NCBI RefSeq assembly: GCF_900105755.1
Contig: NZ_FNTQ01000001.1
Span: forward strand, 1,736,001 to 1,800,000
From: Streptomyces sp. Ag109_O5-10
Lineage (GTDB): Bacteria > Actinomycetota > Actinomycetes > Streptomycetales > Streptomycetaceae
Length of the DNA stretch: 64,000 bases
Direction: 5' to 3'
Below are positions 45,711 to 54,610 of the stretch, in pieces. Made by a program: the position numbers and the translations under genes. Under the pieces are notes generated by a model that saw nothing but the letters and a program-made list of their open reading frames with translations, was not told the origin of the DNA and did no database searches. Position 1 is the first letter of the stretch, and each line of letters begins with the position of its first letter.

Positions 45711-46808
45711 CTATAACGCGGGGGCGCGGGAAACCGGTCTGACCAGGTTGAAGACCTCGCGGGCGGCATACCGCTTGAGGCATCGGATGATCTCGCGTCG
45801 GGTCTTGCCCTCCTGGGTGCGGCGTTCGTAGTACGCCTGGGTGCGCGGGTCGTGGCGCAGGCGGGTGAACACGATGCGGTGCAGGGCCGCGTTCGCCTGC
45901 CGGTCGCCGCCGTGGTTGAGGCGGCGCGTGCGCCGCCGGCCGGAGGAGTACTCGATAGGGCTGACTCCGCAAAGGGCAGCAAAGGACGCCTCGGTGTTCA
46001 GCCGCTCGGGGTTGTCTCCCATAGTGATCAGGAGAGTGACGGCGCTGTCCGGGCCGATGCCCACCGGTACGAGCAGCTGGGGGGCGTGGCGCTCGACGAG
46101 CCGGGTCAGGCGCTGGTTCAGCTCATCGATCTGCCCTGTGAGCTGCTCAACGCGCTCGGCGAGCATGCGCAACGTCAGGTGGGTGGCCTGGGTCACCGCG
46201 TCCTCGTCTCCCCCACCGCCGGGTAGGCCGAGGCGTGCGCAGGTGCGGAACAGCTCGCGGTTGCCCAGGCTGGACAGCCGTTCCCGCAGGGCGGGATCGG
46301 CGATTACCAGGACGGCTTTGAGCTGGTTGATCGCCTGGGTACGGGCCTTGACCGCGGAGTCCTTGGCGAGCTTGAACAACCGGGCACTGTGCACCGGACC
46401 GTCGCCGGACTTGGCCCGGGCCCGGGCGCGGCCACTGAGCACGGCCCGCGCGGCGGCCTGCGCGTCGAGCGGGTCCGACTTCCCCAGTAGCCGGCGGGCT
46501 GAGCGGTCGGGGCGGTTCACTTCGTATACCTCGACCTGCTGCGCCAGCAGGTAGCGGGACAGGCCCGCGCCGAAGGTGCCGGTGCCCTCCACACCGGCCC
46601 GGCGCACCGTCCCCCGCTTGCGGGCCCACACGAGCAGCTGCCGATAGCCGGCCGCCGTCGCGGGAAAGGACTCCGTTCCCAGGATCTTCCCGAGCGGGGA
46701 GATCACGGCGGCAACATGCACCTCGCCGTGCGTGTCCACGCCCAGGACGACCTCGCGCCGAACGGGCGGATCCGTGCTCGAGGAGGTGCTGCGCTGTCTG
46801 GTCGTCAT
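45711..46808 (-). CDS. IS110-family transposase
   Basis: 365 residues from ATG 46808, with GGGAGG nine bases upstream. The N-terminal DEDD (RuvC-like) domain has D25 (VLGVDTHGEVH), E74 (AGVEGTGTFG), D112 and D115 (KSDPLDAQAAA). A helical middle follows. The C-terminal transposase_20 domain holds the serine (FAALCGVSPIEYSSGRRRTRRLNHGGDRQAN). All catalytic positions are present, so it is probably active. Confidence 0.94.
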   Translation of the reverse strand: MTTRQRSTSSSTDPPVRREVVLGVDTHGEVHVAAVISPLGKILGTESFPATAAGYRQLLVWARKRGTVRRAGVEGTGTFGAGLSRYLLAQQVEVYEVNRPDRSARRLLGKSDPLDAQAAARAVLSGRARARAKSGDGPVHSARLFKLAKDSAVKARTQAINQLKAVLVIADPALRERLSSLGNRELFRTCARLGLPGGGGDEDAVTQATHLTLRMLAERVEQLTGQIDELNQRLTRLVERHAPQLLVPVGIGPDSAVTLLITMGDNPERLNTEASFAALCGVSPIEYSSGRRRTRRLNHGGDRQANAALHRIVFTRLRHDPRTQAYYERRTQEGKTRREIIRCLKRYAAREVFNLVRPVSRAPAL

Positions 46809-47040
46809 GATGGTCGGCCTCCCGCGTGGTGACGTGCTGGGTGGATGGCACCGGCCTGCTCGGGCGGTCTGGACCGTGATGGCGCCTGAACGCGGCAAGG
46901 CCCCTATTGGGACACGCCCTGTGGCTCGGTGGCAGGCAGCATCCCGCAACGGCAGCCGACAGGTCCGTGACTGGACACTTCGGTCATAGATCTCACGAGT
47001 CAGACCCCCGCCCGGGACGGCACTGCGCAACCGTCCCATC
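46809..47040 (-). ncRNA. Candidate bridge-RNA region of the IS110 element
   Basis: IS110 elements encode a structured guide RNA in the noncoding end upstream of the transposase. This stretch holds no gene and includes a hairpin, GGGACGG (47014-47020) with CCGTCCC (47031-47037). Placement fits the family, but the guide loops were not resolved. Confidence 0.35.
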
Positions 47041-47180
47041 GATGCCGGTACAGCGGCGTGACTCGATCACTGCCGGATGACTTCGGCCGAACGGATGCTC
47101 AACCTGACTGAGCGGGCTGACAAAGCGTTGACTCTCGTCCACTCCTGACCGGTATTGGCAGGGAGACGTCACGCAAGGAG

Positions 47181-47671
47181 GTGGTGCTCACCGGCTGCGG
47201 AAGCTGCGGCTCCACCGGCGCCCAGCGCAACCTGCTCGGCTTCAAGGACGGCATCGCCAACCCCGACGTCGCCTCGTTCCGAGAAAGCAACCGTCCCATA
47301 TGGGGAGGGGGCGGCGCCGACGAGCCCGCCTGGGACAGGGGCGGCAGCTGCCAGGTCATACGGATCATCCGCGTGCTCGTCGAGTTCTTGGACCTGTCTA
47401 CCTCACCGAGCAGGAGAAGATGTTCGGCCGCCGCGAGGACACCGGCGCCCCGCTCGACAGCGTCAAGGAGACCGATGTCCCCAACTACGCCAAGGATTCG
47501 CACGGCAACCCGATCTCCCTCGACGCCCATATCCGCCTCGCCAACCCACGCACCGCCGCCACGGACGACTCCCGTATCCTGCGCCGCGGCTACAACTACG
47601 ACCGCGGAATCGACGATGTCGGCAACCTCGGCATGGGCCTGGTCTTCTGCTGCGCCGGGCGGGAAGTGTGA
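47181..47671 (+). pseudogene. DyP-type heme peroxidase relic
   Basis: Two frames together match the middle of dye-decolorizing (EfeB-like) peroxidases. Frame 1 has [17 protein letters not shown], the GxxDG heme motif, and [17 protein letters not shown]. The frame then changes near 47390, and the second frame gives [49 protein letters not shown] and LGMGLVFCC. The N-terminal half and the C-terminus after FCCAGRE are missing, and the proximal arm of the gene stops at the IS110 edge. Not functional. Confidence 0.85.
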
Positions 47672-47718
47672 CGGCCGCCGCCCGGCGCCCCGATCACCTC
47701 ACCCACTCGCACTCACGG

Positions 47719-48609
47719 TCATCTGGGCGCAGATCGTTTCGTGTCAGGGTCGGCTTCCCGAGTGGCGGCCCATGCGGAGAGCAGGCGCAGTCCTTCTTCG
47801 GAGGGTGAGCCGGGTTCGGCGGTGTAGATGGTGAGGGTGAGGCCGGGTTCTGCGGCCATCTCCAGGCCCTCGTAGGCGAGGGTGAGGTCGCCGACGGCGT
47901 GGTGGTGGAAGCGTTTGGTGCCGGTGCCGTGGTGGCGGACGTTGTGGGCGCCCCAGCGGGTGCGGAAGTCGTCGCTGCGGGTGGACAGCTCGCCGACGAG
48001 ATCGTGGAGGTCCTTGTCGTGGGGGTTGCGGCCGGCTTCGGTGCGCAGGATGGCGACGGAGATGTCGGCGGCCTGGTCCCAGTCCGGGTAGAAGCGGCGC
48101 GAGGCGGGGTCGAGGAACTGGAACCGGGCCAGGTTCGCCTGGTTGCCGGCCGTGGCGTAGACGTCGGCGTAGAAGGCGCGGGCGAGCTGGTTGGTGGCGA
48201 GCAGGTCCATGCGGCCGTTGCGGACGAACGCGGGCCCCGCGGTGACGGCGTCCAGCACCCATTGCAGGCTGCGGTGCGACGTCCAGGCCCGGGTGGTGCG
48301 GCGGCGTGGCCGGGTGAGGGCGTCGGAGCCGTCGGCGGCCTGGGCGAGATTGAGCAGGTGGGCGCGTTCGGCGTCGTCGAGCTGGAGGGCGCGGGCGACG
48401 GCTTCGAGTACAGCGGGGGAGACGCCGGCGAGGTTGCCGCGCTCGAGCTTGGCGTAGTACTCCACGCTCACATCGGCCAGGGCGGCGACCTCGCTGCGGC
48501 GCAGTCCGGGAACCCGGCGGCGGATGCCGGATGGCAGGCCCGCCCGCTCGGGAGTGATCTTCGCGCGCCGCGAGGTGAGGAACTCGCGGACCTCCTCACG
48601 GTTGTCCAT
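47719..48609 (-). CDS. XRE-family regulator with MmyB-like ligand-binding domain
   Basis: 296 residues. The N-terminal helix-turn-helix contains [44 protein letters not shown]. The MmyB-like (PAS-type, putative fatty-acid-binding) domain follows, with [51 protein letters not shown] and [29 protein letters not shown]. It is divergent from a zinc alcohol dehydrogenase gene; such regulators usually control the neighbouring reductase. Confidence 0.93.
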   Translation of the reverse strand: MDNREEVREFLTSRRAKITPERAGLPSGIRRRVPGLRRSEVAALADVSVEYYAKLERGNLAGVSPAVLEAVARALQLDDAERAHLLNLAQAADGSDALTRPRRRTTRAWTSHRSLQWVLDAVTAGPAFVRNGRMDLLATNQLARAFYADVYATAGNQANLARFQFLDPASRRFYPDWDQAADISVAILRTEAGRNPHDKDLHDLVGELSTRSDDFRTRWGAHNVRHHGTGTKRFHHHAVGDLTLAYEGLEMAAEPGLTLTIYTAEPGSPSEEGLRLLSAWAATREADPDTKRSAPR

Positions 48610-48834
48610 GCCTTCGACGGTACGTCCCGCCCGCCGCCGTAGGGGTGCACTGCCAGTACGCCCCTTGAGGGTGCCTCGCTCCGCGGCCCGGGAGCGGGTT
48701 ACCTGGATGGCGTGGTGCTTCCGCCCGCTCCGTCCCGGCGGGACGAGGCGGGGAAAGCGCACCCGGTCCTGCACTCTGCGGCGGCCCCGGACATCCGGCG
48801 GCCGCACGCCATGGCACGCAAAGGAATCCCTCTC

Positions 48835-49851
48835 ATGCGCGGCGCAGTGATCCACGCCCCCGGCGACGTCCGTTTCGAGACCCTGGACGACCCGAAGATC
48901 CTCCACTCGACCGACGCGATCATCCGTACGGCCGTGACCTGCGTATGCGGCTCCGACCTGTGGCCCTACCGCGGCGCGGAGCCGATCGGCGACCCGCATC
49001 CCATGGGACACGAGTACGTCGGCTTCGTCGAGGAGATCGGGTCCGAGGTCACCGCCGTCAAGCCGGGCCAGTTCGTCGTCGGCTCCTTCGCCACCTCGGA
49101 CAACAGCTGCGCGAACTGCCGGAACGGCTTCCCGTCCAACTGCCTGCACCGCGAGTTCATGTCCACCTGCCAGGCCGACTACGTGCGCATCCCCAACGCC
49201 CAGGGCACCCTGGTCGCCACTGACGAGATCCCTGACGAGCGGTTCTGGCCGGGTCTGCTGGCCGTCTCCGACGTGATGGGCACCGGCTGGTGGGCCGCCG
49301 ACGCCGCCGAGGTCGAGCCCGGCTCCACCGCCGTGGTCGTCGGCGACGGCGCGGTCGGGCTGTGCGCGGTGATCGCCGCCAAGGAGATGGGTGCCGAGCG
49401 CATCATCGTCATGAGCCGGCACGAGACGCGACAGAAGCTCGCCGAGGAGTTCGGCGCCACCGACATCGTCACCGAGCGCGGCGACGAGGGCGTGGCCCGG
49501 ATCAAGGACATGACCGGTGGAATCGGCGCCGATGCGGTGCTGGAGTGTGTCGGCACCGCCCAGGCCATGCGGCAGGCCCTGCACTCGGCACGCCCCGGCG
49601 GCAACGTCGGCTTCGTTGGCGTCCCCCACGAGGTCGCCATCGACGGCCAGGAGCTGTTCTTCTCCCACGTCGGCCTGCGCGGTGGCCCCGCTCCGGTGCG
49701 CCGCTACCTGCCCGACCTGATCGACCGCATCCTGACCGGAGCGATCGACCCGGGCAAGGTCTTCGACCTCACCCTGCCTCTGGACCAGGTCGCCGAGGGC
49801 TACCGGGCCATGGACGAGCGCCGCGCCATCAAGGCACTCCTCAAGCCCTGA
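48835..49851 (+). CDS. Zinc-dependent alcohol dehydrogenase (MDR family)
   Basis: 338 residues from ATG 48835, with AAGGA nine bases upstream. Catalytic zinc site CVCGSDLWPYRG and GHEYVG; a structural-zinc-like CxxC cluster in SCANCRNGFPSNC; NAD(P)-binding VVGDGAVGLCAV. MDR reductases of this type use glutathione-independent aldehydes or secondary alcohols. It is divergent from its likely XRE regulator and followed 46 bp later by a cupin gene. Confidence 0.93.
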   Translation: MRGAVIHAPGDVRFETLDDPKILHSTDAIIRTAVTCVCGSDLWPYRGAEPIGDPHPMGHEYVGFVEEIGSEVTAVKPGQFVVGSFATSDNSCANCRNGFPSNCLHREFMSTCQADYVRIPNAQGTLVATDEIPDERFWPGLLAVSDVMGTGWWAADAAEVEPGSTAVVVGDGAVGLCAVIAAKEMGAERIIVMSRHETRQKLAEEFGATDIVTERGDEGVARIKDMTGGIGADAVLECVGTAQAMRQALHSARPGGNVGFVGVPHEVAIDGQELFFSHVGLRGGPAPVRRYLPDLIDRILTGAIDPGKVFDLTLPLDQVAEGYRAMDERRAIKALLKP

Positions 49852-49897
49852 CCCACCCACTCCGTCCTCCCGAACAGGAAGCAAGGAGCAAGCAACC

Positions 49898-50308
49898 GTG
49901 CAGATCACCCGCAGCTCGATCGACACCGTCAAGGGCCCCGCCGACTGGTTCACCGGCGACGTCTACATCGACCCCGTCGCCGCCGCACCCGAGCCCTCAC
50001 GGGTCAGCGCCGCCCTGGTGCACTTCATGCCCGGCGCCCGCACCCACTGGCACCGCCACCCGCTCGGCCAGACCGTCTTCGTCACCGAGGGCATCGGCCT
50101 GTGCCAGCGCCGCGGCGGACCCATCGAGGTCATCCGGCCCGGCGACCGCGTCCTGTTCGAGGCCGACGAAGAGCACTGGCACGGCGCCGCGCCGAACCGG
50201 CTGATGGTCCACCTGGCCATCAACGAGAGCGACGCCGACCACGACGTCGTGCACTGGCTCACCCCCGTCACCGACGAGGAGTACGCCGCCGCACCGGCCA
50301 CCAGCTGA
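49898..50308 (+). CDS. Cupin-domain protein
   Basis: 136 residues. The metal-binding cupin motif is visible in FMPGARTHWHRHPLGQTVFVTEG (HxH...) and PGDRVLFEADEEHWHGAAP. These proteins, sometimes annotated as tautomerase- or decarboxylase-associated cupins, commonly follow MDR dehydrogenases and XRE regulators in Streptomyces. AAGGAG lies nine bases before the GTG. Function likely in the same detoxification or carbonyl-metabolism module. Confidence 0.9.
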   Translation: MQITRSSIDTVKGPADWFTGDVYIDPVAAAPEPSRVSAALVHFMPGARTHWHRHPLGQTVFVTEGIGLCQRRGGPIEVIRPGDRVLFEADEEHWHGAAPNRLMVHLAINESDADHDVVHWLTPVTDEEYAAAPATS

Positions 50309-50465
50309 ACCTCGTACCGGGCCGTCGCATCCGACCGGCGCTCGCCTTCGGCACTGCCGCGCTCAGGATGCTGCGGCTGCTCACTCGCCCCAGCGGAGTT
50401 GGGAGGAACAGGCCCGTGCTTCGCGCCCTCCTCGCACTGTCCTGCTCGCCATCCTGGTCTGGCCC

Positions 50466-50915
50466 ATGACGGCGTGCGACGATCCCCCGCCGCCTGCTGC
50501 GCCGTCCTCGCACCCGTCGACTTCCACGCGAGGCACATCGTCCGCACCGTCCGACAGGATCAACGCCATGCGCATTCGCCTGACGATCGACGGCCACAAG
50601 GCCGACGGCACCTTGAACGACAGCCCCGCCGGCCGCGACCTGGCCGGCCTGCTCCCGCTCACCCTCGCGCTGGAGGACTTCCACGGCACGGAGCGGATCG
50701 GCTACCCGCCACGCAAGCTCACCACCGACGGCGCCCCCCAGCCGTCCGCGGCGAAGGCCCGCGATCTGGCCTACTACGCGCCGTGGGGCAACCTGGCCGT
50801 CTTCTACCAGGACGGCCCGGCCCCCTCGGCCGACCTGCTGATCCTCGGCCACCTCGACGCCCCCGTCGAGCAGCTGGCAAGAGCCGAGCGGATCACCGTC
50901 GAGCCCGCCAGCTGA
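50466..50915 (+). CDS. Cyclophilin-like fold lipoprotein, signal region probably frameshifted
   Basis: The globular part from ATG 50568 (MRIRLTIDGHKADGTLND, PLTLALEDFHGTERIGYPPRKL, YYAPWGNLAVFYQD) is the cyclophilin-like DUF4440-adjacent fold common in Streptomyces. The frame also reads upstream as LLAILVWPMTACDDPPPP, a lipobox MTAC followed by a Pro/Ser/Thr tether. It has no in-frame start codon there; a GTG at 50416 opens the matching hydrophobic start in another frame. Either a base was lost or gained, or translation starts internally and the protein is cytoplasmic. Confidence 0.7.
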   Translation: MTACDDPPPPAAPSSHPSTSTRGTSSAPSDRINAMRIRLTIDGHKADGTLNDSPAGRDLAGLLPLTLALEDFHGTERIGYPPRKLTTDGAPQPSAAKARDLAYYAPWGNLAVFYQDGPAPSADLLILGHLDAPVEQLARAERITVEPAS

Positions 50916-50929
50916 AGACCCTTTCCACC

Positions 50930-51438
50930 TGGCCATCCCTTCCACGACCACGGAAGTCGTCATGCCCCACACCGCTGCTCCTGCGCCGGGCAAGCCAGCC
51001 TCCCGGGGAGCCCTGCCGCTCCGGACCTGGCCGCCTCCGGCACCGGTTCACTGGGCGGGCACCGCGATCGGCGGCCGGCGCCCCATGACCGCGACGATCC
51101 CTGATCCTTCTGATGGCCCTGACCGGGTTCACGGTCAACCCGGTCGTCACCGCCCTCGCGGTCCGCTTCGCCGGGGACGCGCCCACCCTGACCTCGACGC
51201 CGACCACGTCCGCCTACAACGCCGGCTCAGCCCCGGCAGGCCAGGCCCTCGCCCCTCCCTCGGCGTGACCGGCCCCGCGCTGGTCGGGGCGCCCTTAACG
51301 GGCCATACCTCGCTACCGCTGATCGCGCCGGTCACCGACGCGAAGCCCGGAGCGAACCGGATCGTCGCACGGAGCACCCCCGACACTCGGCCCCCCGCAC
51401 CACGGCAGGCCGCCGAAAGGACATCGACGCGATCCTGA
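50930..51438 (+). pseudogene. MFS transporter relic (DHA1-type, several deletions)
   Basis: Three frame fragments recall a 12-helix MFS exporter. About 50935-51080 gives a central-loop-like IPSTTTEVVMPHTAAPAPGKPAS. About 51100-51268 gives LILLMALTGFTVNPVVTALAVRFAGDAPTLTS, TTSAYNAG. From about 51261 in another frame comes SLGVTGPALVGAPLTG and TDAKPGANRIVARSTPDTR. The N-terminal half and several helices are missing and at least two frame changes are needed. It lies directly upstream of an intact SDR, as MFS and SDR genes often pair. Confidence 0.7.
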
Positions 51439-51482
51439 ATCCGCCCGGCCCAACACTCGCTTCGTCCAGCAGGAGGAACCCC

Positions 51483-52250
51483 GTGAACCCCACCTACGAC
51501 TTCACCGGCCAGGTCGCCTTCATCACCGGCGCCGGCTCCGGCATGGGCCTGGCCACCGCCCGCGCCTTCGCCGCCTCCGGCGCCGCCGTCGCCCTCGCCG
51601 ACATCGACGAGACGGCCGTGAACGCGGCGGCGAAGGACCTCACCGACGCGGGCCACCAGGCCCTCGCCCTGGTCTGCGACGTCAGCGACGAGGACCAGGT
51701 CGCCGCTGCCGTCGACCGCACCGTGGCCACCTTCGGCCGCCTCGACATGGCCTACAACAACGCCGGCATCCAGATCCCGCCCACCGACGCCGCCGACGAG
51801 TCCCTCGAGCAGTTCGAGAAGGTCCACGCCATCAACCTGCGCGGCGTCTGGGCGTCCATGAAGCACGAACTGCGCCACATGCGCGCGCAGGGCGGCGGCG
51901 CCATCGTCAACTGCTCCTCCCTCGGCGGCCTGGTCGGCATCCCCGGCCGCGCCTCCTACCACTCCACCAAGCACGGCGTGATCGGCCTGACCACAAGCGC
52001 CGCCCTCGAATACGCGCCCCGCGGCATCCGTATCAACGCCATCTGCCCCGGCACCATCGACACCCCCATGGTCAGCGACATGATCGCCAGGGGAGAACTC
52101 GACCGCGCCCAGGCCGAAGCCAACCAACCGATCAACCGGCTCGGCACCGCCGACGAGATGGCCCAGGCCGTCCTGTGGCTGTGCAGCCCCGGCGCGGGCT
52201 TCGTCGTCGGCGTCGCGCTCCCCGTCGACGGCGGCTACACCGCCCGCTGA
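51483..52250 (+). CDS. SDR-family NAD(P)-dependent oxidoreductase
   Basis: 255 residues of the classical SDR fold. TGAGSGMG cofactor motif (15-22), NNAG, catalytic Ser in NCSSLGGLVGIPG and YHSTKHG (YxxxK), then ICPGTIDTPM and PVDGGYTAR. GGAGG lies seven bases before the GTG start. Substrate unknown. It follows the MFS relic. Confidence 0.93.
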   Translation: MNPTYDFTGQVAFITGAGSGMGLATARAFAASGAAVALADIDETAVNAAAKDLTDAGHQALALVCDVSDEDQVAAAVDRTVATFGRLDMAYNNAGIQIPPTDAADESLEQFEKVHAINLRGVWASMKHELRHMRAQGGGAIVNCSSLGGLVGIPGRASYHSTKHGVIGLTTSAALEYAPRGIRINAICPGTIDTPMVSDMIARGELDRAQAEANQPINRLGTADEMAQAVLWLCSPGAGFVVGVALPVDGGYTAR

Positions 52251-52928
52251 CAGCCCATGGGCCCACCGTGAGCAGCGGCCGCCATCAGCGGCGCCGGAAC
52301 CCGGCCGCTTTTCCTTCAACTCCCGCAAGGACAGCCTGCGGGGGTTCGCCTTTCACCTGGCATGACCTGCGCGACCAGCCGGGTGATGCCCTGCCAGAAC
52401 ACGCGTCAAGTGAACGTCATGACCTCCAGCCCATCCCCCTCCTCGGGTGGAACAGACCACCATGCCCGGCCAGCGCATGCGGTCGTAAAGCTGCCGCTGC
52501 ACATGGCCTGATCCGGGATGACCCGTACGACCTGAGCAACCTCGCCGGCGCGTGGACCTGTACCGCACCGCCCTGCACAGTGCCTGCACGACGACCGCGC
52601 CACCTCAACCGGAACCACTCCCCCAGATGTGGCCCGTGCTGCGCGAACTCGTCGGTCGCACCATCCGCACCGTGCGGGAAGACGCCTTCGCAGGCGGCTC
52701 CTGGCGGATGTGACTGCCCCTTGGCTCGCCATATCGCCTGGTCCACACCGGCGAGTACGCAGTGAGGAAGCACCACCTCGTGAGCCGTCCCCGCCAGCAC
52801 GTCGAGGAGGGCGGACTCGTTCGCCTGGTTCGCCCAGCACGGGAACGCCTGCGACCCGGGCAATGCCGCCCTGGCCGGCTTTCCCCCTCGCGGTCCCGCG
52901 TGCCTGGCGTTCGACGTGGCGCCGCGGG
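52251..52928. other. Long gene-poor stretch, probably degraded coding DNA
   Basis: No frame of normal quality crosses this interval. Minus-strand pieces such as NESALLDVLAGTAHEVVLPH look protein-like but could not be assigned. It is bounded by an intact SDR and by an SDR relic, so it may hold the remnant of a further reductase-module gene. Confidence 0.4.
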
Positions 52929-53568
52929 TCAGTCGGGCAGGGGCTCGGCGTAGTGGCGGCAGCCGTGGCGCTTGAGGTATGTCGTACAGGCGGTGTTCCA
53001 GCGCCTCAGGGCTGCTGTGCTCAGCGTCGGGGCGGATGGCTCCCGGGATGATCAACTGGGTGGTGTGAATGTTCTCCGAGGCGAGGGCGTCGTGCAGCAT
53101 GCGGGCGTAGGCGCTCTCGGCGGCGAAGGCGATCGAGGTGCCGGCGCGGTCCGGGTGGGGGCGTGCGGCGCTGCCGCCGTTGAACAGAAGGGTGCCGCCG
53201 CCGAGTCGCGCATGCCGAGCAGGACGGTATGCACGCGGGGACGGGGCCCTTGACGGAGAAGCGAGGGGCGCGTCGAGGTCGTCGGCAGTCCTGCCGACGA
53301 CCGGCTTCGTGAAGTCTGCGCGGGGTACCAGGCTGTACTGCAGGATTTCGATGGACCCCAGGGGTGGCTGCCGCCGCGTACAGGGCCGCGTCCAGGGACT
53401 CGATGTCGAGGACGTCGCGGTGAAGATGCCGTCGCCGGCCAGCTCGGCGGTCAGCCCGTCCAGCTTCCCGGCGCTGAGGGAGGTGAGGGCGAGGGGGTGT
53501 CCGGCGGTTCCGAAGCGGCGGTCGGTGGCGAGCCCCAGGCCGGCGCCGACGAGGGCGAAGGTCGTCAT
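52929..53568 (-). pseudogene. SDR oxidoreductase relic, multiply frameshifted
   Basis: Starts at ATG 53568 with MTTFALVGAGLGLATDRRFG, then switches frames repeatedly. Identifiable pieces include AGKLDGLTAELAGDG, DVLDIESLDAALYAAAA, EILQYSLVPRADFTKPVVG, TADDLDAPLA, FSVKGPV, TSIAFAAESAYARMLHDAL, ENIHTTQLIIPGAIRPD and a terminal YLKRHGCRHYAEPLPD with TGA at 52929. At least six frame changes are needed. It would be a short NAD-binding SDR and is divergent from the truncated XRE gene, mirroring the intact 47719/48835 module. Confidence 0.85.
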
Positions 53569-53786
53569 GGTGAGTCCTTGTCGATGGAGGGGCTTCGCTC
53601 GGGCTTGGGAAGGACCTTGCCTGCACGGCGCTCGGATCGCCGCGCGCACTGCTCTATGCCGAGCCCCACATGCCAGGGCAGGAGCGAAATGCGGAGACAG
53701 GCATCCAGGGAGGGAGACATCCCGGGTGGAAACCCTCCCTCCTTCCTCTGATGCGTTCGGTGTCACGCTGAGCGGCATGACCGGCA

Positions 53787-54437
53787 ATGTTCCCCTACAA
53801 CGAGCTGGGAGAATTTCTCAAGAAACGTCGCGCCGAGCTGAGCACGCGCACTGTGGGCCTGCCCGACAACGGCGGCCCCCGCCGGGTCGCCGGGCTGCGC
53901 CGCGAAGAGGTCGCCCAGCACGCCAGCATCAGCACCGGCTACTACACGCATCTCGAACAGGGCCGTATGCAGGCGTCCGCGCCCGTGCTGGACGCGCTCG
54001 CCCGGGTGCTCCGTCTCGACGACGAACGGGGCTTTCTCTTCCAGCTCGTCGGCAAGACCACCACCCACACCGGCAGGAGGCGGCGGCAGAAGATCCAGCC
54101 GCAGTTGCAGCGCGTGCTGGACGGCGGGCGCGCGGGGTCAAACCCCGGGCACCGTGCCCGCCGGCTGCTCTTCCACGCGTTCCCGCGCGGCACCGTAGGA
54201 CCGGGAGATGCCGCTGCCCAACGCATGGACACCGGCCACATCACGGGCCGCCATCCCGGCGATCTTCTCGACCACACCCTCGGCGATGGTGGTTTGACCC
54301 CGCGCGCCCGGGTCGCCGCGCTTCACGCCGGCGTTCTTCCTGGTCCCCTCGCCCATGGACTCTGCTCCGGATGCCTCGGGGCGGTTCTGCTGTCCGCTCT
54401 CGGTCATGGCCGGTCGTCCCTTTCCCAGAAGAGGTGA
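53787..54437 (+). pseudogene. Truncated XRE/MmyB-type regulator
   Basis: The first about 112 residues are a normal XRE helix-turn-helix of the MmyB class: LGEFLKKRRAELSTRTVGLP, RRVAGLRREEVAQHASISTGYYTHLEQGR, ending QPQLQRVLDGG near 54127. The ligand-binding domain is absent. The frame continues to 54437 only because it reads the antisense of an Asp23 gene, giving a non-family tail. It is a broken copy of the regulator type at 47719-48609. Confidence 0.82.
54138..54407 (-). pseudogene. Truncated Asp23/Gls24-family envelope-stress gene
   Basis: Starts at ATG 54407 with AAAGGG upstream. An acidic, polar N-terminus leads to the Asp23 core GQTTIAEGVVEKIAGMAARDVAGVHALGSG and ARERV, where the family match ends. 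A stop follows at 54138. About two thirds of the domain is lost where the gene meets the truncated XRE gene tail-to-tail. Its divergent neighbour, the P10-like gene, is intact. Confidence 0.8.
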
Positions 54438-54610
54438 CAGCCGCCCGCTTTTCCACCTCAGGTCCGTTTGGCTGGCACTGCTCCAGGGATACGGCAGACG
54501 TGGGACCGCCCCACCGAACAGGTGGCATGAGCAGCCGCAACAGGGTGGTTCCGGCAGTCTGGGCACAGCAGGTCAGTGGAAGAACGCGGTAAGAGAAGGG
54601 GTGAGAACCG

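Larger units (their letters stand above)
45700..47040 (-). mobile_element. IS110-family insertion sequence (limits approximate)
   Basis: A complete IS110-type transposase with about 230 bp of upstream noncoding DNA. IS110 elements have no terminal inverted repeats and usually make no target duplication, so the ends cannot be fixed by eye. The left limit must lie within about 30 bp of pcaL, and the right limit before the DyP relic begins at about 47180. Insertion next to a truncated peroxidase suggests a role in that gene's loss. Confidence 0.75.

Noticed and set aside
45700-47040. Terminal inverted repeats for the insertion sequence
   Set aside because: None found, as expected for IS110; the internal GGGACGG hairpin is not at both ends.
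52417-52930. Possible second reductase or NmrA-like relic on the minus strand
   Set aside because: Fragments look protein-like but no consistent family order could be read.
53138-54592. 484-codon plus-strand ORF
   Set aside because: Crosses the SDR relic antisense and the XRE/Asp23 junction with arginine-rich shadow composition.
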